NCBI GenBank assembly: GCA_002715005.1
Contig: PAXN01000023.1
Span: 49,493 to 85,823, forward strand
Direction: 5' to 3'
Length of the DNA: 36,331 nt
DNA from: Rhodospirillaceae bacterium
GTDB taxonomy: Bacteria; Pseudomonadota; Alphaproteobacteria; UBA8366
A program made the translations under genes and the position numbers. Position 1 is the first letter of the stretch. Each line of letters starts with the position of its first letter. The notes beneath the pieces were generated by a model. That model worked only from the letters and a program-made list of their open reading frames with translations, had not been told where the DNA came from and made no database searches. Of this stretch, positions 8,393 to 16,137 are shown piece after piece.

Positions 8393-9109
8393 ATGGAATG
8401 GGAGGACGAAGGCTATGTTTTGGCTGTCCGTCCACATGGTGAATCCTCAGCCATTGTGAGCTTATTGACTGCAGAACATGGGCGTCATGCAGGCCTGGTG
8501 CGGGGAGGGCAATCGCGAAAAAAACGCGGCCTCTTACAGCCGGGAAACCGTGTAAGCATAATTTGGCGAGCTCGGCTTGAAGAGCATTTGGGATCTTTTA
8601 CGCTTGAGCTTCAGTCGAGCGCTGTTGCAGCTATCTTAAATGCGCCGGGGCGTTTGGCGGCTTTGTCTTCTGCAGTTACTTTGATCGAAGAGACTTTGCC
8701 GGAACGCGAACTGTCGCGCGGAATGTTCGACATGTTTAATACTTTGATGGATGCACTTGATAGCGACCACTGGGCGGCCACTTATGTGGTCTGGGAACTT
8801 AATCTCATGATGGATATTGGTTTTGGATTAGATCTAAGCGAATGTGCCGCCACTGGCACGACGAAAGATCTAATTTATGTTTCCCCAAAATCGGGCCGTG
8901 CCGTCAGCAGGACTGCTGGCGAAGCATATAAGGATAAATTACTAGTTCTGCCGGCCTTTTTATTAGGTGCGGAAGAGGCGAGTAGTTCGGATATTGCTAA
9001 TGGCTTGGCCTTATCCGGTTTTTTTCTTGAACGCCATGTGTTTGGTCCCCGACAACGTAATTTGCCCCATACAAGACGGCGTTTGGCGGAGAAATTTAGA
9101 ATTGAGTAA
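8393..9109 (+). CDS. recO: DNA repair protein RecO
   Basis: RecO works with RecR (and RecF) to load RecA on SSB-coated single-stranded DNA in gap repair. The 238-residue protein begins WEDEGYVLAVRPHGESSAIV and continues into LTAEHGRHAGLVRGG, the OB-fold start of RecO. A central helical region includes LYD-like spacing (FDMFNTLMDAL) and a C-terminal ERHVFGPRQRNLPHTRRRL. The position directly after era supports the call. The zinc cysteines found in some RecO proteins are not evident here: only DLSECAATG is visible where the cluster would lie. GAGG lies about ten bases upstream of the start. Confidence 0.92.
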   Translation: MEWEDEGYVLAVRPHGESSAIVSLLTAEHGRHAGLVRGGQSRKKRGLLQPGNRVSIIWRARLEEHLGSFTLELQSSAVAAILNAPGRLAALSSAVTLIEETLPERELSRGMFDMFNTLMDALDSDHWAATYVVWELNLMMDIGFGLDLSECAATGTTKDLIYVSPKSGRAVSRTAGEAYKDKLLVLPAFLLGAEEASSSDIANGLALSGFFLERHVFGPRQRNLPHTRRRLAEKFRIE

Positions 9110-9221
9110 TCCTGGGCGGTTCCAATTTACTGCACGCGAGTGAACTCTGAAAGAATCTCTACTTACAACCTGTTGCGTATGGGGCGGGCCGTGGTATCAA
9201 TATGTAGTAGGAGAATTCTTA

Positions 9222-11453
9222 ATGGCTAACAGTTCAGAAGCGGGTGATATTCGTACGGTGGCATTAGAAGATGCGCTCGGCGAGCGTTATTTGTCTTACG
9301 CGCTATCTACGATTATGGCTCGGTCTTTGCCCGATGTACGCGATGGTTTAAAGCCGGTTCATCGCCGTTTATTATTTGCGATGCGTGAACTTCGACTGAA
9401 TCCGGATAGTGGGTTTAAAAAGTGTGCTCGTATAGTCGGTGACGTGATGGGTAAGTTTCACCCTCATGGCGATGCGGCTATTTATGACGCTATGGTGAGG
9501 CTCGCGCAATCTTTTGCGGTTCGCTATCCCCTTGTTGATGGTCAAGGAAATTTTGGCAATATTGATGGAGATAACGCTGCGGCTATGCGTTACACAGAAG
9601 CGCGGATGACCGACGTGTCTTATGCGTTGTTGGAAGGTATCTCCGAAGACTCGGTCGATTTCCGTTCTACCTATGACGGCGAGGGGGGCGAGCCTGAAGT
9701 TTTGCCAGCAAATTTTCCGAACTTATTGGCAAACGGTGCAGCAGGTATCGCTGTAGGTATGGCCACCAGCATACCCCCACATAACGTTGCAGAGATTTGT
9801 GCTGCACTTATTCACCTCATTAAGCGGCCCAATGCCACACTTGGTAAGTTATTAGATTTCATACCAGGTCCGGACTTCCCAACTGGGTGTGTGTTATGTG
9901 AAGACCGGGCAACGATTCTTGAGGCATACAAGACTGGGCGTGGTGGCTTTCGAGTACGCGCTTCCTATAAAATTGAGCGCGTAAAAGGCGGTAGCTACAG
10001 CGTTATTATTACCGGCATTCCCTATCAGGTGCAGAAGGCTAAGCTGATTGAGAAAATTGCCGAACTTATGCACACGCGCAAACTCACTATGATTGAAGAT
10101 ATTCGCGACGAATCCACGACCGATGTGCGGCTCGTAATAGAGCCGAAGAGTCGGAATGTTGACCCTGATTTATTGATGGAGTCATTGTTCCGTCAGACAG
10201 ATTTAGAAAACCGATTCTCGCTCAATATGAACGTACTAGACGGCGGACGTGTGCCGCGTGTGATGAATTTACGAGAAGTTTTGCAGGCTTTTCTCAACCA
10301 CCGTCATGAGGTTTTGGTTCGGCGTAAGCGATTCCGTTTGACTAAAATTGAAGAGCGTTTGGAAGTATTGGGAGGTTATCTCATTACCTATCTAAATATT
10401 GATGAGGTGATTAAGATAATTCGTGAAGATGACCATCCTAAAACGGCCCTAATTAAAAATTTTAAGCTCTCTGATTTGCAAGCAGATGCCGTTTTGAACA
10501 TGAGGCTTCGTCACTTACGAAAATTAGAAGAAGTCGAGATCAAGAAAGAACACGCAGAGTTGACTAAAGAGGGCAAGCAAATACGAGGTCTACTGAGAGA
10601 TAAGGCGCAACGCTGGAAAAATATTGCTGACGAAATTAGGAATATTAAAAAACGGTTTGGATCGGAAACTGACCTTGGCAAACGTCAGACCGAAATCAGA
10701 AAAGCGCCGTCTGCGGTTGTAATTCCAATGGAGGCTATGATTGACCGGGAGCCTATTACTATTTTGTGCTCGGTAAAAGGCTGGGTGCGTGCGGCTAAGG
10801 GGCATTTGGAGAATATATCCGATATCAAGTATAAGGAAGGCGACCGGCATCGCTTTGCAACTCATGCGCAAACGACAGATAAACTTATCATTTTTGCAAC
10901 TAATGGGCGTTTTTATACAGTACCAGCGGATAGATTGCCTGGCGGGCGCGGTTTCGGTGAGCCTATCCGGATCATGGTTGACTTGCCGAACGATCAGGAC
11001 ATTGTTGCTATGATGGTCCATGATCCGAACCGAAAATTGCTGGTTGCGGCGAACGATGGACGGGGTTTCATTGTGGCTGAAAAAGATGTGGTAGCGCAAA
11101 CTCGTAGCGGTAAGAAGGTGCTCAATTTGAGTGATGGCGGGGAGGCTGCAGTTTGCACGCCTGCAGATGGAGATCATGTGGCGGTTGTCGGTCAAAACAA
11201 GAAACTGATAATTTTTCAAGTGGGCGAATTACCAGAGATGACTAGAGGACGTGGCGTGATTATGCAGCGCTATAAAAGTGGACTTCTGTCAGATGCAAAA
11301 GTATTTACGCTCAAGGACGGGTTGAGCTGGCAAATTGGCGTAAAAACTAGGACCGAAACTAATCTCAAAGATTGGCTTGGGAGACGCGCACAAGCTGGCC
11401 GAGTTGTGCCCAGGGGTTTCGCCCAGAGCAGACGGTTTCAGACTGAAAATTAA
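9222..11453 (+). CDS. parC: DNA topoisomerase IV subunit A
   Basis: ParC is the DNA-cleaving subunit of topoisomerase IV, which decatenates daughter chromosomes with ParE. The 743-residue protein starts with the standard [20 protein letters not shown] and [16 protein letters not shown]. The catalytic tyrosine is Tyr124 in [10 protein letters not shown]. Length, the [16 protein letters not shown] segment and a C-terminal beta-propeller with weak repeats (for example [20 protein letters not shown]) favour ParC over GyrA. In the quinolone-resistance region [12 protein letters not shown], Ala85 sits where E. coli ParC has Ser80, and Asp89 where it has Glu84. GTAGGAGAATTCTTA before the ATG supplies a strong ribosome binding site. 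A 112-base gap after recO may hold its own promoter. Confidence 0.93.
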   Translation: MANSSEAGDIRTVALEDALGERYLSYALSTIMARSLPDVRDGLKPVHRRLLFAMRELRLNPDSGFKKCARIVGDVMGKFHPHGDAAIYDAMVRLAQSFAVRYPLVDGQGNFGNIDGDNAAAMRYTEARMTDVSYALLEGISEDSVDFRSTYDGEGGEPEVLPANFPNLLANGAAGIAVGMATSIPPHNVAEICAALIHLIKRPNATLGKLLDFIPGPDFPTGCVLCEDRATILEAYKTGRGGFRVRASYKIERVKGGSYSVIITGIPYQVQKAKLIEKIAELMHTRKLTMIEDIRDESTTDVRLVIEPKSRNVDPDLLMESLFRQTDLENRFSLNMNVLDGGRVPRVMNLREVLQAFLNHRHEVLVRRKRFRLTKIEERLEVLGGYLITYLNIDEVIKIIREDDHPKTALIKNFKLSDLQADAVLNMRLRHLRKLEEVEIKKEHAELTKEGKQIRGLLRDKAQRWKNIADEIRNIKKRFGSETDLGKRQTEIRKAPSAVVIPMEAMIDREPITILCSVKGWVRAAKGHLENISDIKYKEGDRHRFATHAQTTDKLIIFATNGRFYTVPADRLPGGRGFGEPIRIMVDLPNDQDIVAMMVHDPNRKLLVAANDGRGFIVAEKDVVAQTRSGKKVLNLSDGGEAAVCTPADGDHVAVVGQNKKLIIFQVGELPEMTRGRGVIMQRYKSGLLSDAKVFTLKDGLSWQIGVKTRTETNLKDWLGRRAQAGRVVPRGFAQSRRFQTEN

Positions 11454-11492
11454 GGGTGTTAGTATTGTCTCCCGTATTGCACGCAGACATTG

Positions 11493-12215
11493 TTAGTTGA
11501 TTAAAGTCCAGCCGTCGGCACCAAATGCTTCCAAAGGCCCGAAGCGCTTCTTGTAGGCCATTTGGGAGCAGCCTTTGACCAAATAACCAAGGTAAATATG
11601 CTCAAGGCCATACAATTTCGCTTGTTGGACTAGCCATAGAACAATGTAACTACCGAGGCTTTGACGCCGGGAATTAGGTTCAAAGAAACTATAAACTGCT
11701 GAATAGCCGTCGTTCAAATGGTCGACCAGGCATCCAGCTACCAAATTTTTATCTGACGTCCGAAATTCGATTATAGATGTATCAACCGGGCTGGTAAGTA
11801 TCATGGAGCCGTAATCACGCCGTGACATGTTTTTCATATCACCATCGGAGTGCCTCGTCGCCACATAGCGCTGAAACAGCCCGTATTGCTCATCGGTTGG
11901 ATGTTTACCTACATTTTCGACTATAAGTTGTGAATTTTTATTGATAATGCGGCGCCATGCGCGTGTCAATTTAAAGTCCTGCGTTCTAATACGGACAGGT
12001 GTGCAAGCATTACAAGCTGGACAGGTCGGACGATATATCACTTGGTGACTCCGACGAAAGCCACCCCGGCTGAGAGCCTCAAATTGTTCTTGTGCCGTAT
12101 TGCCGCAAAGTTCCGTAAAGAGTTGTTGTTCGGTTTTATTCGCTAAATAGGGGCAAGGCATCGGTCCCGATCTGTAGAAAGTTAAGAGGCGTTTGGATGG
12201 GCGTTGGATGGTCAT
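11493..12215 (-). CDS. bpt: Aspartate/glutamate leucyltransferase (Bpt)
   Basis: Bpt attaches leucine from Leu-tRNA to N-terminal Asp or Glu of proteins, marking them for ClpS/ClpAP degradation (bacterial N-end rule). The 240-residue protein has the family layout. Its N terminus includes PCPYLANKTEQQLFTEL, then GFRRSHQVIYRPTCPACNAC, whose cysteine pattern matches the CPxC motif of this ATE-type family. The C-terminal GNAT-like half contains VYSFFEP, SLGSYIVLWLV and YLGYLVKGCSQMAYKKRFGP. It is convergent with parC, 39 bases away, with no obvious terminator between them, and lies downstream of the RDD gene on the same strand. Confidence 0.9.
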   Translation of the reverse strand: MTIQRPSKRLLTFYRSGPMPCPYLANKTEQQLFTELCGNTAQEQFEALSRGGFRRSHQVIYRPTCPACNACTPVRIRTQDFKLTRAWRRIINKNSQLIVENVGKHPTDEQYGLFQRYVATRHSDGDMKNMSRRDYGSMILTSPVDTSIIEFRTSDKNLVAGCLVDHLNDGYSAVYSFFEPNSRRQSLGSYIVLWLVQQAKLYGLEHIYLGYLVKGCSQMAYKKRFGPLEAFGADGWTLIN

Positions 12216-12266
12216 ATTGTATAAGGCTCAATAATACAGAACCCCGGATCCTTTTTAATGCAGTGG

Positions 12267-12749
12267 TTAGACTTTGTTGATTACCACGACTCCTGATAAA
12301 TAATCATGGGCGAGCCTGCGGCGGTCGCTAAATAGGCCAATAATTAGTACGATGCCGCCACTCCAGGGCGTGATAAGGCTGAAAAATGCCGAGCCTATTG
12401 CAGCTTGTAAGTGGCTCGGCCGTTTGCCTTGCCAGTTGCGTACTTGTAGACGGAGACAACGCATGCCGATGGTTCCTGATCCTGCAGCGCCTATTAAAAG
12501 CGTGTCGTATAGTATTAAGATAATGGCTGGCCATAATATTGCGATCAACCCGCCTAGAAGACCTAACGTAAAGATATTAGCGATAATCAGTAGGAGAAGA
12601 ACAGTGCTTATAATCGTCAAGTCAATAACAAATGCCAATGGGCGGCGCCACAATAGGCCATCATAATATTCAGGGTTGTCTAATGAATCGGACGATCTTT
12701 CCTTGCCATCGAAGTTGGCGTTAGCGTGTTGGGGAAGGTTAAGTTTCAA
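12267..12749 (-). CDS. RDD family membrane protein
   Basis: A 160-residue integral membrane protein of the RDD family. The name-giving Arg and Asp residues appear in LLWRRPLAFVIDLTII; SGTIGMRCLRLQVRNWQGKR and the final RRRLAHDYLSGVVVINK complete the pattern. Three hydrophobic segments are visible at roughly residues 37-60, 62-90 and 120-140. The biochemical role is not known from sequence; transport or membrane homeostasis has been proposed for relatives. RDD genes commonly neighbour bpt or hemB in Alphaproteobacteria, which fits here. It probably shares a message with the motB genes upstream (gap 49 bases) and bpt downstream (gap 51 bases). Confidence 0.87.
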   Translation of the reverse strand: MKLNLPQHANANFDGKERSSDSLDNPEYYDGLLWRRPLAFVIDLTIISTVLLLLIIANIFTLGLLGGLIAILWPAIILILYDTLLIGAAGSGTIGMRCLRLQVRNWQGKRPSHLQAAIGSAFFSLITPWSGGIVLIIGLFSDRRRLAHDYLSGVVVINKV

Positions 12750-12798
12750 GAGTTGTCAGTCCAAATTTCCTTGTAGATGGTGTTAGGCGATGTAAGCG

Positions 12799-13746
12799 CT
12801 AGAGCTTGGGAAGTTTAAAGAGTCGGTCGGGGGCTAATTCTTTCTGCGTCGGTTTGCGTGCCTCTTTGAGGAGGAGTACCGCGATCCTTCTGTTGCGTGC
12901 TGAATTCGGTTGATCTTTATCTAATAAAAGTGTGTCTGCTTTACCGTCCACCGAGGTAACCCGCTGGTCTGGAATGCCGTTAGCTTTTAAAGCTCGCCGT
13001 GCAGAGTTTGCACGCCGAATTGAAAGTTCCCAGTTGGTTTGGCCGTTAGGTTCGATAAGTTCCGCTGAACCGGTATGCCCGCTTATAGCAATTTTGTTAG
13101 TAAGCAGTTCAACCACCTCGGAAACCATTGCCAGCAACTTACGCCCATTGGCATTGAGATGTTCGCTACCGTTTTTGAATAGCGGATTTCTGTCATTATC
13201 CATCAATTGAATACGAAGTCCTTGCGGTACTATATCGACCATGACTGAGGGTGAAAGATGCTGCAACTCTTCAACCTGGGACATTGCTTGTTGTATGGCC
13301 GATTTGGCTGCTTCCAGTTGCTGGTCTTCGTGGGCTGGCTCGACGCCCGGAATTTCTGTTTTGGGTTTCTTGGTCTCTTCCGGGTTTCCCTTTTCTGTGT
13401 CTTCTGAGTTCTCAGACGGGTCGTTTGTTGATTCACTTACGCTGCTGGATGCGGTTTGTCCCGGTTCGGGTATTGGACCAGGCTCGGTAGCGGATATACC
13501 ACCAAATAGGCCGTCGCTACCAGTCGTGCCCGTTACGGCGCCAATAGGCTCAAAATAGTTAGAAATACCTTCTTTTTGGTCTTCGGTAGTTGCATTAAGT
13601 AGCCACAATAATAAGAAAAAAGCCATCATGGCGGTCACGAAATCCGCATAGGCTACCTTCCACGCACCACCATGATGGGCCTCTTCCTGGATCTTGATGC
13701 GTTTAATAAATATAAATGGTTTTTCGCCGATATCATCCAGTGGCAT
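12799..13746 (-). CDS. MotB-family stator/OmpA-like protein, second copy
   Basis: MotB-type proteins anchor the flagellar stator to peptidoglycan and carry the proton-binding aspartate. This 315-residue copy has the MotB N-terminal signature HGGAWKVAYADFVTAMMAFF, with Asp35 at the start of the single membrane span, then LNATTEDQKEGISNYFEP (plug region). A linker rich in Pro, Glu and Ser covers about residues 70-150, and an OmpA-like peptidoglycan-binding domain includes ISGHTGSAE, WELSIRRANSARRAL and PNSARNRRIAVLLL. It starts nine bases after the upstream motB stop, so the two are almost certainly co-translated. Either it forms stators with the first MotB, or it serves a separate role. The membrane part is almost the same as its neighbour while the linkers differ. 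Confidence 0.88.
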   Translation of the reverse strand: MPLDDIGEKPFIFIKRIKIQEEAHHGGAWKVAYADFVTAMMAFFLLLWLLNATTEDQKEGISNYFEPIGAVTGTTGSDGLFGGISATEPGPIPEPGQTASSSVSESTNDPSENSEDTEKGNPEETKKPKTEIPGVEPAHEDQQLEAAKSAIQQAMSQVEELQHLSPSVMVDIVPQGLRIQLMDNDRNPLFKNGSEHLNANGRKLLAMVSEVVELLTNKIAISGHTGSAELIEPNGQTNWELSIRRANSARRALKANGIPDQRVTSVDGKADTLLLDKDQPNSARNRRIAVLLLKEARKPTQKELAPDRLFKLPKL

Positions 13747-13754
13747 TTTTATCT

Positions 13755-14666
13755 CTACTCGCGGTTCTTCTTTTGCCGTACTAGTAAAATATCAATCCGG
13801 CGATTACGCGGGGAACCAGGATTTTTGTTGTCCAATAGGGACTGGTCGGCTTTTCCTGATACCCGCTTAACGCGGTTTGGGTTTACGTTATATTTGTTCA
13901 GAGCACGGCGCACGCTATTTGCTCGGTCTCCGGATAGTTCCCATTTAGAGTAATTCGGTCCGCCAAATTTACTGCGGTCGGTGTGGCCTACTATTCGGAT
14001 GTCGTGCGGAAGTTCCCGTAGAATGGTAGCGATGATGGCGCATAAGTGTTCGCCTTTATTGGTAAGTATTGGACTGGCGGGTCGAAAAAGACTTACTTTT
14101 TGCTGATCAACTAGCATGATACGCATGCCTTCTGGCAAGTTTTCAATCAGCAAACTTTCTTGTAGCTCGGTCAGTTCAGGAATTTCCTGAATGGCTTGGC
14201 GAAGAGTGTCGGCCGCGGTTTCTAATTGTTGATTTTCTTCGTCATCGTGTTGTTTGTCATGTCCTTTTGTATCGCCACCCGCTCGGGCTTTTGGTGCTTT
14301 TTTCTCGTCTTGAGTTGTTCCTGATTTTTCACCGCCAAATGTCGGTATTGAGACTGTTACACTGGGAGGTGAGCCGGATGACCTAAGCGCACCCTCGGCT
14401 TGCAATGCTAAACCTTTCCCAGCACCGCCAGAGCCAGTTTGCTCTTCTGATAAACCCTCCGGCTCAAAATAATCAGAAATGCCCTCTCTTGTACTGTCGG
14501 TGGTGACGTTCAATAACCAAAGTAATAAAAAGAAAGCCATCATGGCAGTAACGAAGTCGGCGTAGGCGACTTTCCAAGCACCGCCGTGTGGCGGTGGCGG
14601 TATTCTTTTCTTTTTTTTGATGACAGTCGGCTGTTCTTCAGCGATGCCTTCGTCCGCGTTCGCCAT
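13755..14666 (-). CDS. motB: Flagellar motor protein MotB
   Basis: This is the plug and peptidoglycan-binding half of the proton-driven flagellar stator, working with MotA. The 303-residue protein has a basic N terminus (KKKKRIPPPPHGG), then AWKVAYADFVTAMMAFFLLL with proton-binding Asp37 in the only membrane span, then the plug segment TREGISDYFEP. A long charged linker follows, then the OmpA-like domain with IRIVGHTDRSKF, WELSGDRANSVRRAL and GSPRNRRIDILLV. It begins 30 bases after motA and is followed by a second MotB paralogue. The order motA-motB supports the naming; which copy is the main flagellar MotB cannot be decided from sequence. Confidence 0.9.
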   Translation of the reverse strand: MANADEGIAEEQPTVIKKKKRIPPPPHGGAWKVAYADFVTAMMAFFLLLWLLNVTTDSTREGISDYFEPEGLSEEQTGSGGAGKGLALQAEGALRSSGSPPSVTVSIPTFGGEKSGTTQDEKKAPKARAGGDTKGHDKQHDDEENQQLETAADTLRQAIQEIPELTELQESLLIENLPEGMRIMLVDQQKVSLFRPASPILTNKGEHLCAIIATILRELPHDIRIVGHTDRSKFGGPNYSKWELSGDRANSVRRALNKYNVNPNRVKRVSGKADQSLLDNKNPGSPRNRRIDILLVRQKKNRE

Positions 14667-14696
14667 GGCTTTTAGCGTCTTTCTAAATTTAGAGCC

Positions 14697-15557
14697 TTAA
14701 ATTGGATCTAGGTTACCCGTCTCTTCTTCCAGTTCCGCGAAGGTAGGTCTCACGTTACTCATTAAGGTTTTCCGTGCGAATTCGACTGATACCGCCGGGG
14801 CGTACCCTTGCAAGTGGGCTAACAGCGCTATCTTCATGACGACGTAATATTGGTGGTCGTCTTCATCTATGCCAGCTATCGCGGCAGCCATCGGTCCGAA
14901 GAATCCGTAGCAAAGCAAAATGCCGAGGAATGTCCCCACTAAGGCTGCCCCGATTAGGGCGCCGAGCACTTCTGGTGGTTCGGCGATAGATCCCATAGTT
15001 TTAATCACACCCAAGACGGCAGCCACAATGCCGAGGCCTGGAAAAGCTTCTGCCATGGTGTTCGCCGCGTGGAATACCCTATGTGCCTCGCCATGGTGTA
15101 CGTCCAACTCAATGTCCATGAGGGTCTCTACCTCCATTGCATTGTCCGTGCCCAGAGTCATTAAGCGCAAATAATCGCAGAGAAACTCTACGGCGTGATG
15201 GTCGGATTTGAAGGTAGGGAATGGCTCAAAAAGCGGACTGCTGTCAGGATTATCCACATGTGCTTCCAACGCTAGCATACCTTTGGTCTTCGCCAGGCGA
15301 CATGTCTGATAGAGCATACAAAGGAGTTCAACGTAGTCCTTTTTTTTGTATTTGGGTCCCTTAAGTATCCCTATATAGGAACTAACGGCTCTTTTAAGGA
15401 CGACAGGTGGGTTAGCAAGAATAAAGGCTCCGAGACCGGAACCACCAATTATGACCACCTCAAACGGCTGCCATAGCACGCCTAGTTTACCGCCTAACGC
15501 GACATAACCGCCGAGAATGCTGAGGGTTACAACAACCATTCCGATAATTACAAACAT
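14697..15557 (-). CDS. motA: Flagellar motor stator protein MotA
   Basis: MotA is the four-span stator subunit that converts proton flow through MotA/MotB into torque on the rotor. The 286-residue product has membrane spans near residues 1-22 and 30-52 and two more within roughly 160-220, with a large cytoplasmic loop between the pairs. Conserved features are EAFPGLGIVAAVLGVIKTMG, with the functional proline in PGLG, and LVGTFLGILLCYGFFGPMA with the second proline. The length matches the alphaproteobacterial form. AGGG lies five bases before the ATG at 15557. It leads a minus-strand run motA-motB-motB'-RDD-bpt. No chemotaxis or other flagellar genes are visible in the window. Confidence 0.93.
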   Translation of the reverse strand: MFVIIGMVVVTLSILGGYVALGGKLGVLWQPFEVVIIGGSGLGAFILANPPVVLKRAVSSYIGILKGPKYKKKDYVELLCMLYQTCRLAKTKGMLALEAHVDNPDSSPLFEPFPTFKSDHHAVEFLCDYLRLMTLGTDNAMEVETLMDIELDVHHGEAHRVFHAANTMAEAFPGLGIVAAVLGVIKTMGSIAEPPEVLGALIGAALVGTFLGILLCYGFFGPMAAAIAGIDEDDHQYYVVMKIALLAHLQGYAPAVSVEFARKTLMSNVRPTFAELEEETGNLDPI

Positions 15558-15597
15558 ACGACCCTGTCGAAAGCTGTGGGTTTAGTAATAATATTGA

Positions 15598-16133
15598 TTA
15601 GAATGTAAGGAAAAAAGGTAAAGGGAGTCTATAACCCATTAGATTAAATTTTATTAGTAGGTAGCCGTTAGTGGTGGCACTTAGTTGTCGGCATGGGAAG
15701 CCTGCAGCGGTCAGACGTGCAAAAAATTCCCGAACATGGCTTTGATCATGGGTTTCGACCACAATATCCGCTTGGGTTTATTTCACCGGTGCATCGTTAA
15801 AGAGGCTTTGGTAAACGATTTCAAAGATATTACCGCCTGTTTCGTCGATATGGGTAGCAACGTTCGCAAGTGCACCAGGATTGTTACTCATAGATATCCG
15901 CAGGCTTATGATTCGGCCAGTGCGTACTCGACTTCTCTTGAGGATTGATACGAGAAGCCGTGAACTTATATTCGCGCTGCTTACAACAAGCGCTACTTTT
16001 TTTGTCGTCAAAGCGGTCCGTGTGTTCCATGAGCGCCGCCAGTTGGGCTGCCGCGGCCACTTTGCCCGCTATGTTTTGGGCGACGGCTTTGTTAGTTTTA
16101 GAAGTCTTTTATGGCTTCAAAGATTACGGCCAT
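15598..16133 (-). pseudogene. Decayed threonine ammonia-lyase (ilvA/tdcB-like) remnant
   Basis: The reverse strand carries fragments of a PLP-dependent threonine deaminase, normally about 400 residues, compressed into about 535 bases. At 16133 an ATG with AGGTGA close upstream opens MAVIFEAIKDF, matching the family start, and hits a stop after 11 codons. The next recognisable piece is in another frame: KVAAAAQLAALMEHTDRF, which normally lies just before the C-terminal ACT domain, so almost the whole PLP domain is deleted. A frameshift at a seven-T run (15997-16003) leads to KVALVVSSANISSRLL and the ACT domain (NNPGALANVATHIDETGGNI). An in-frame TAA at 15778-15780 interrupts it, and beyond it ADIVVETHDQSHVREFFARL continues the domain. 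Several independent lesions make this a pseudogene with confidence. It abuts the acylase stop by four bases, so it was once the second gene of that operon. Confidence 0.85.
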
Positions 16134-16137
16134 ATTA

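Noticed and set aside
10590-11219. 209-residue minus-strand open frame inside parC
   Set aside because: Lies wholly antisense to the well-supported parC C-terminal domain, has no recognisable motif and looks like an antisense shadow.
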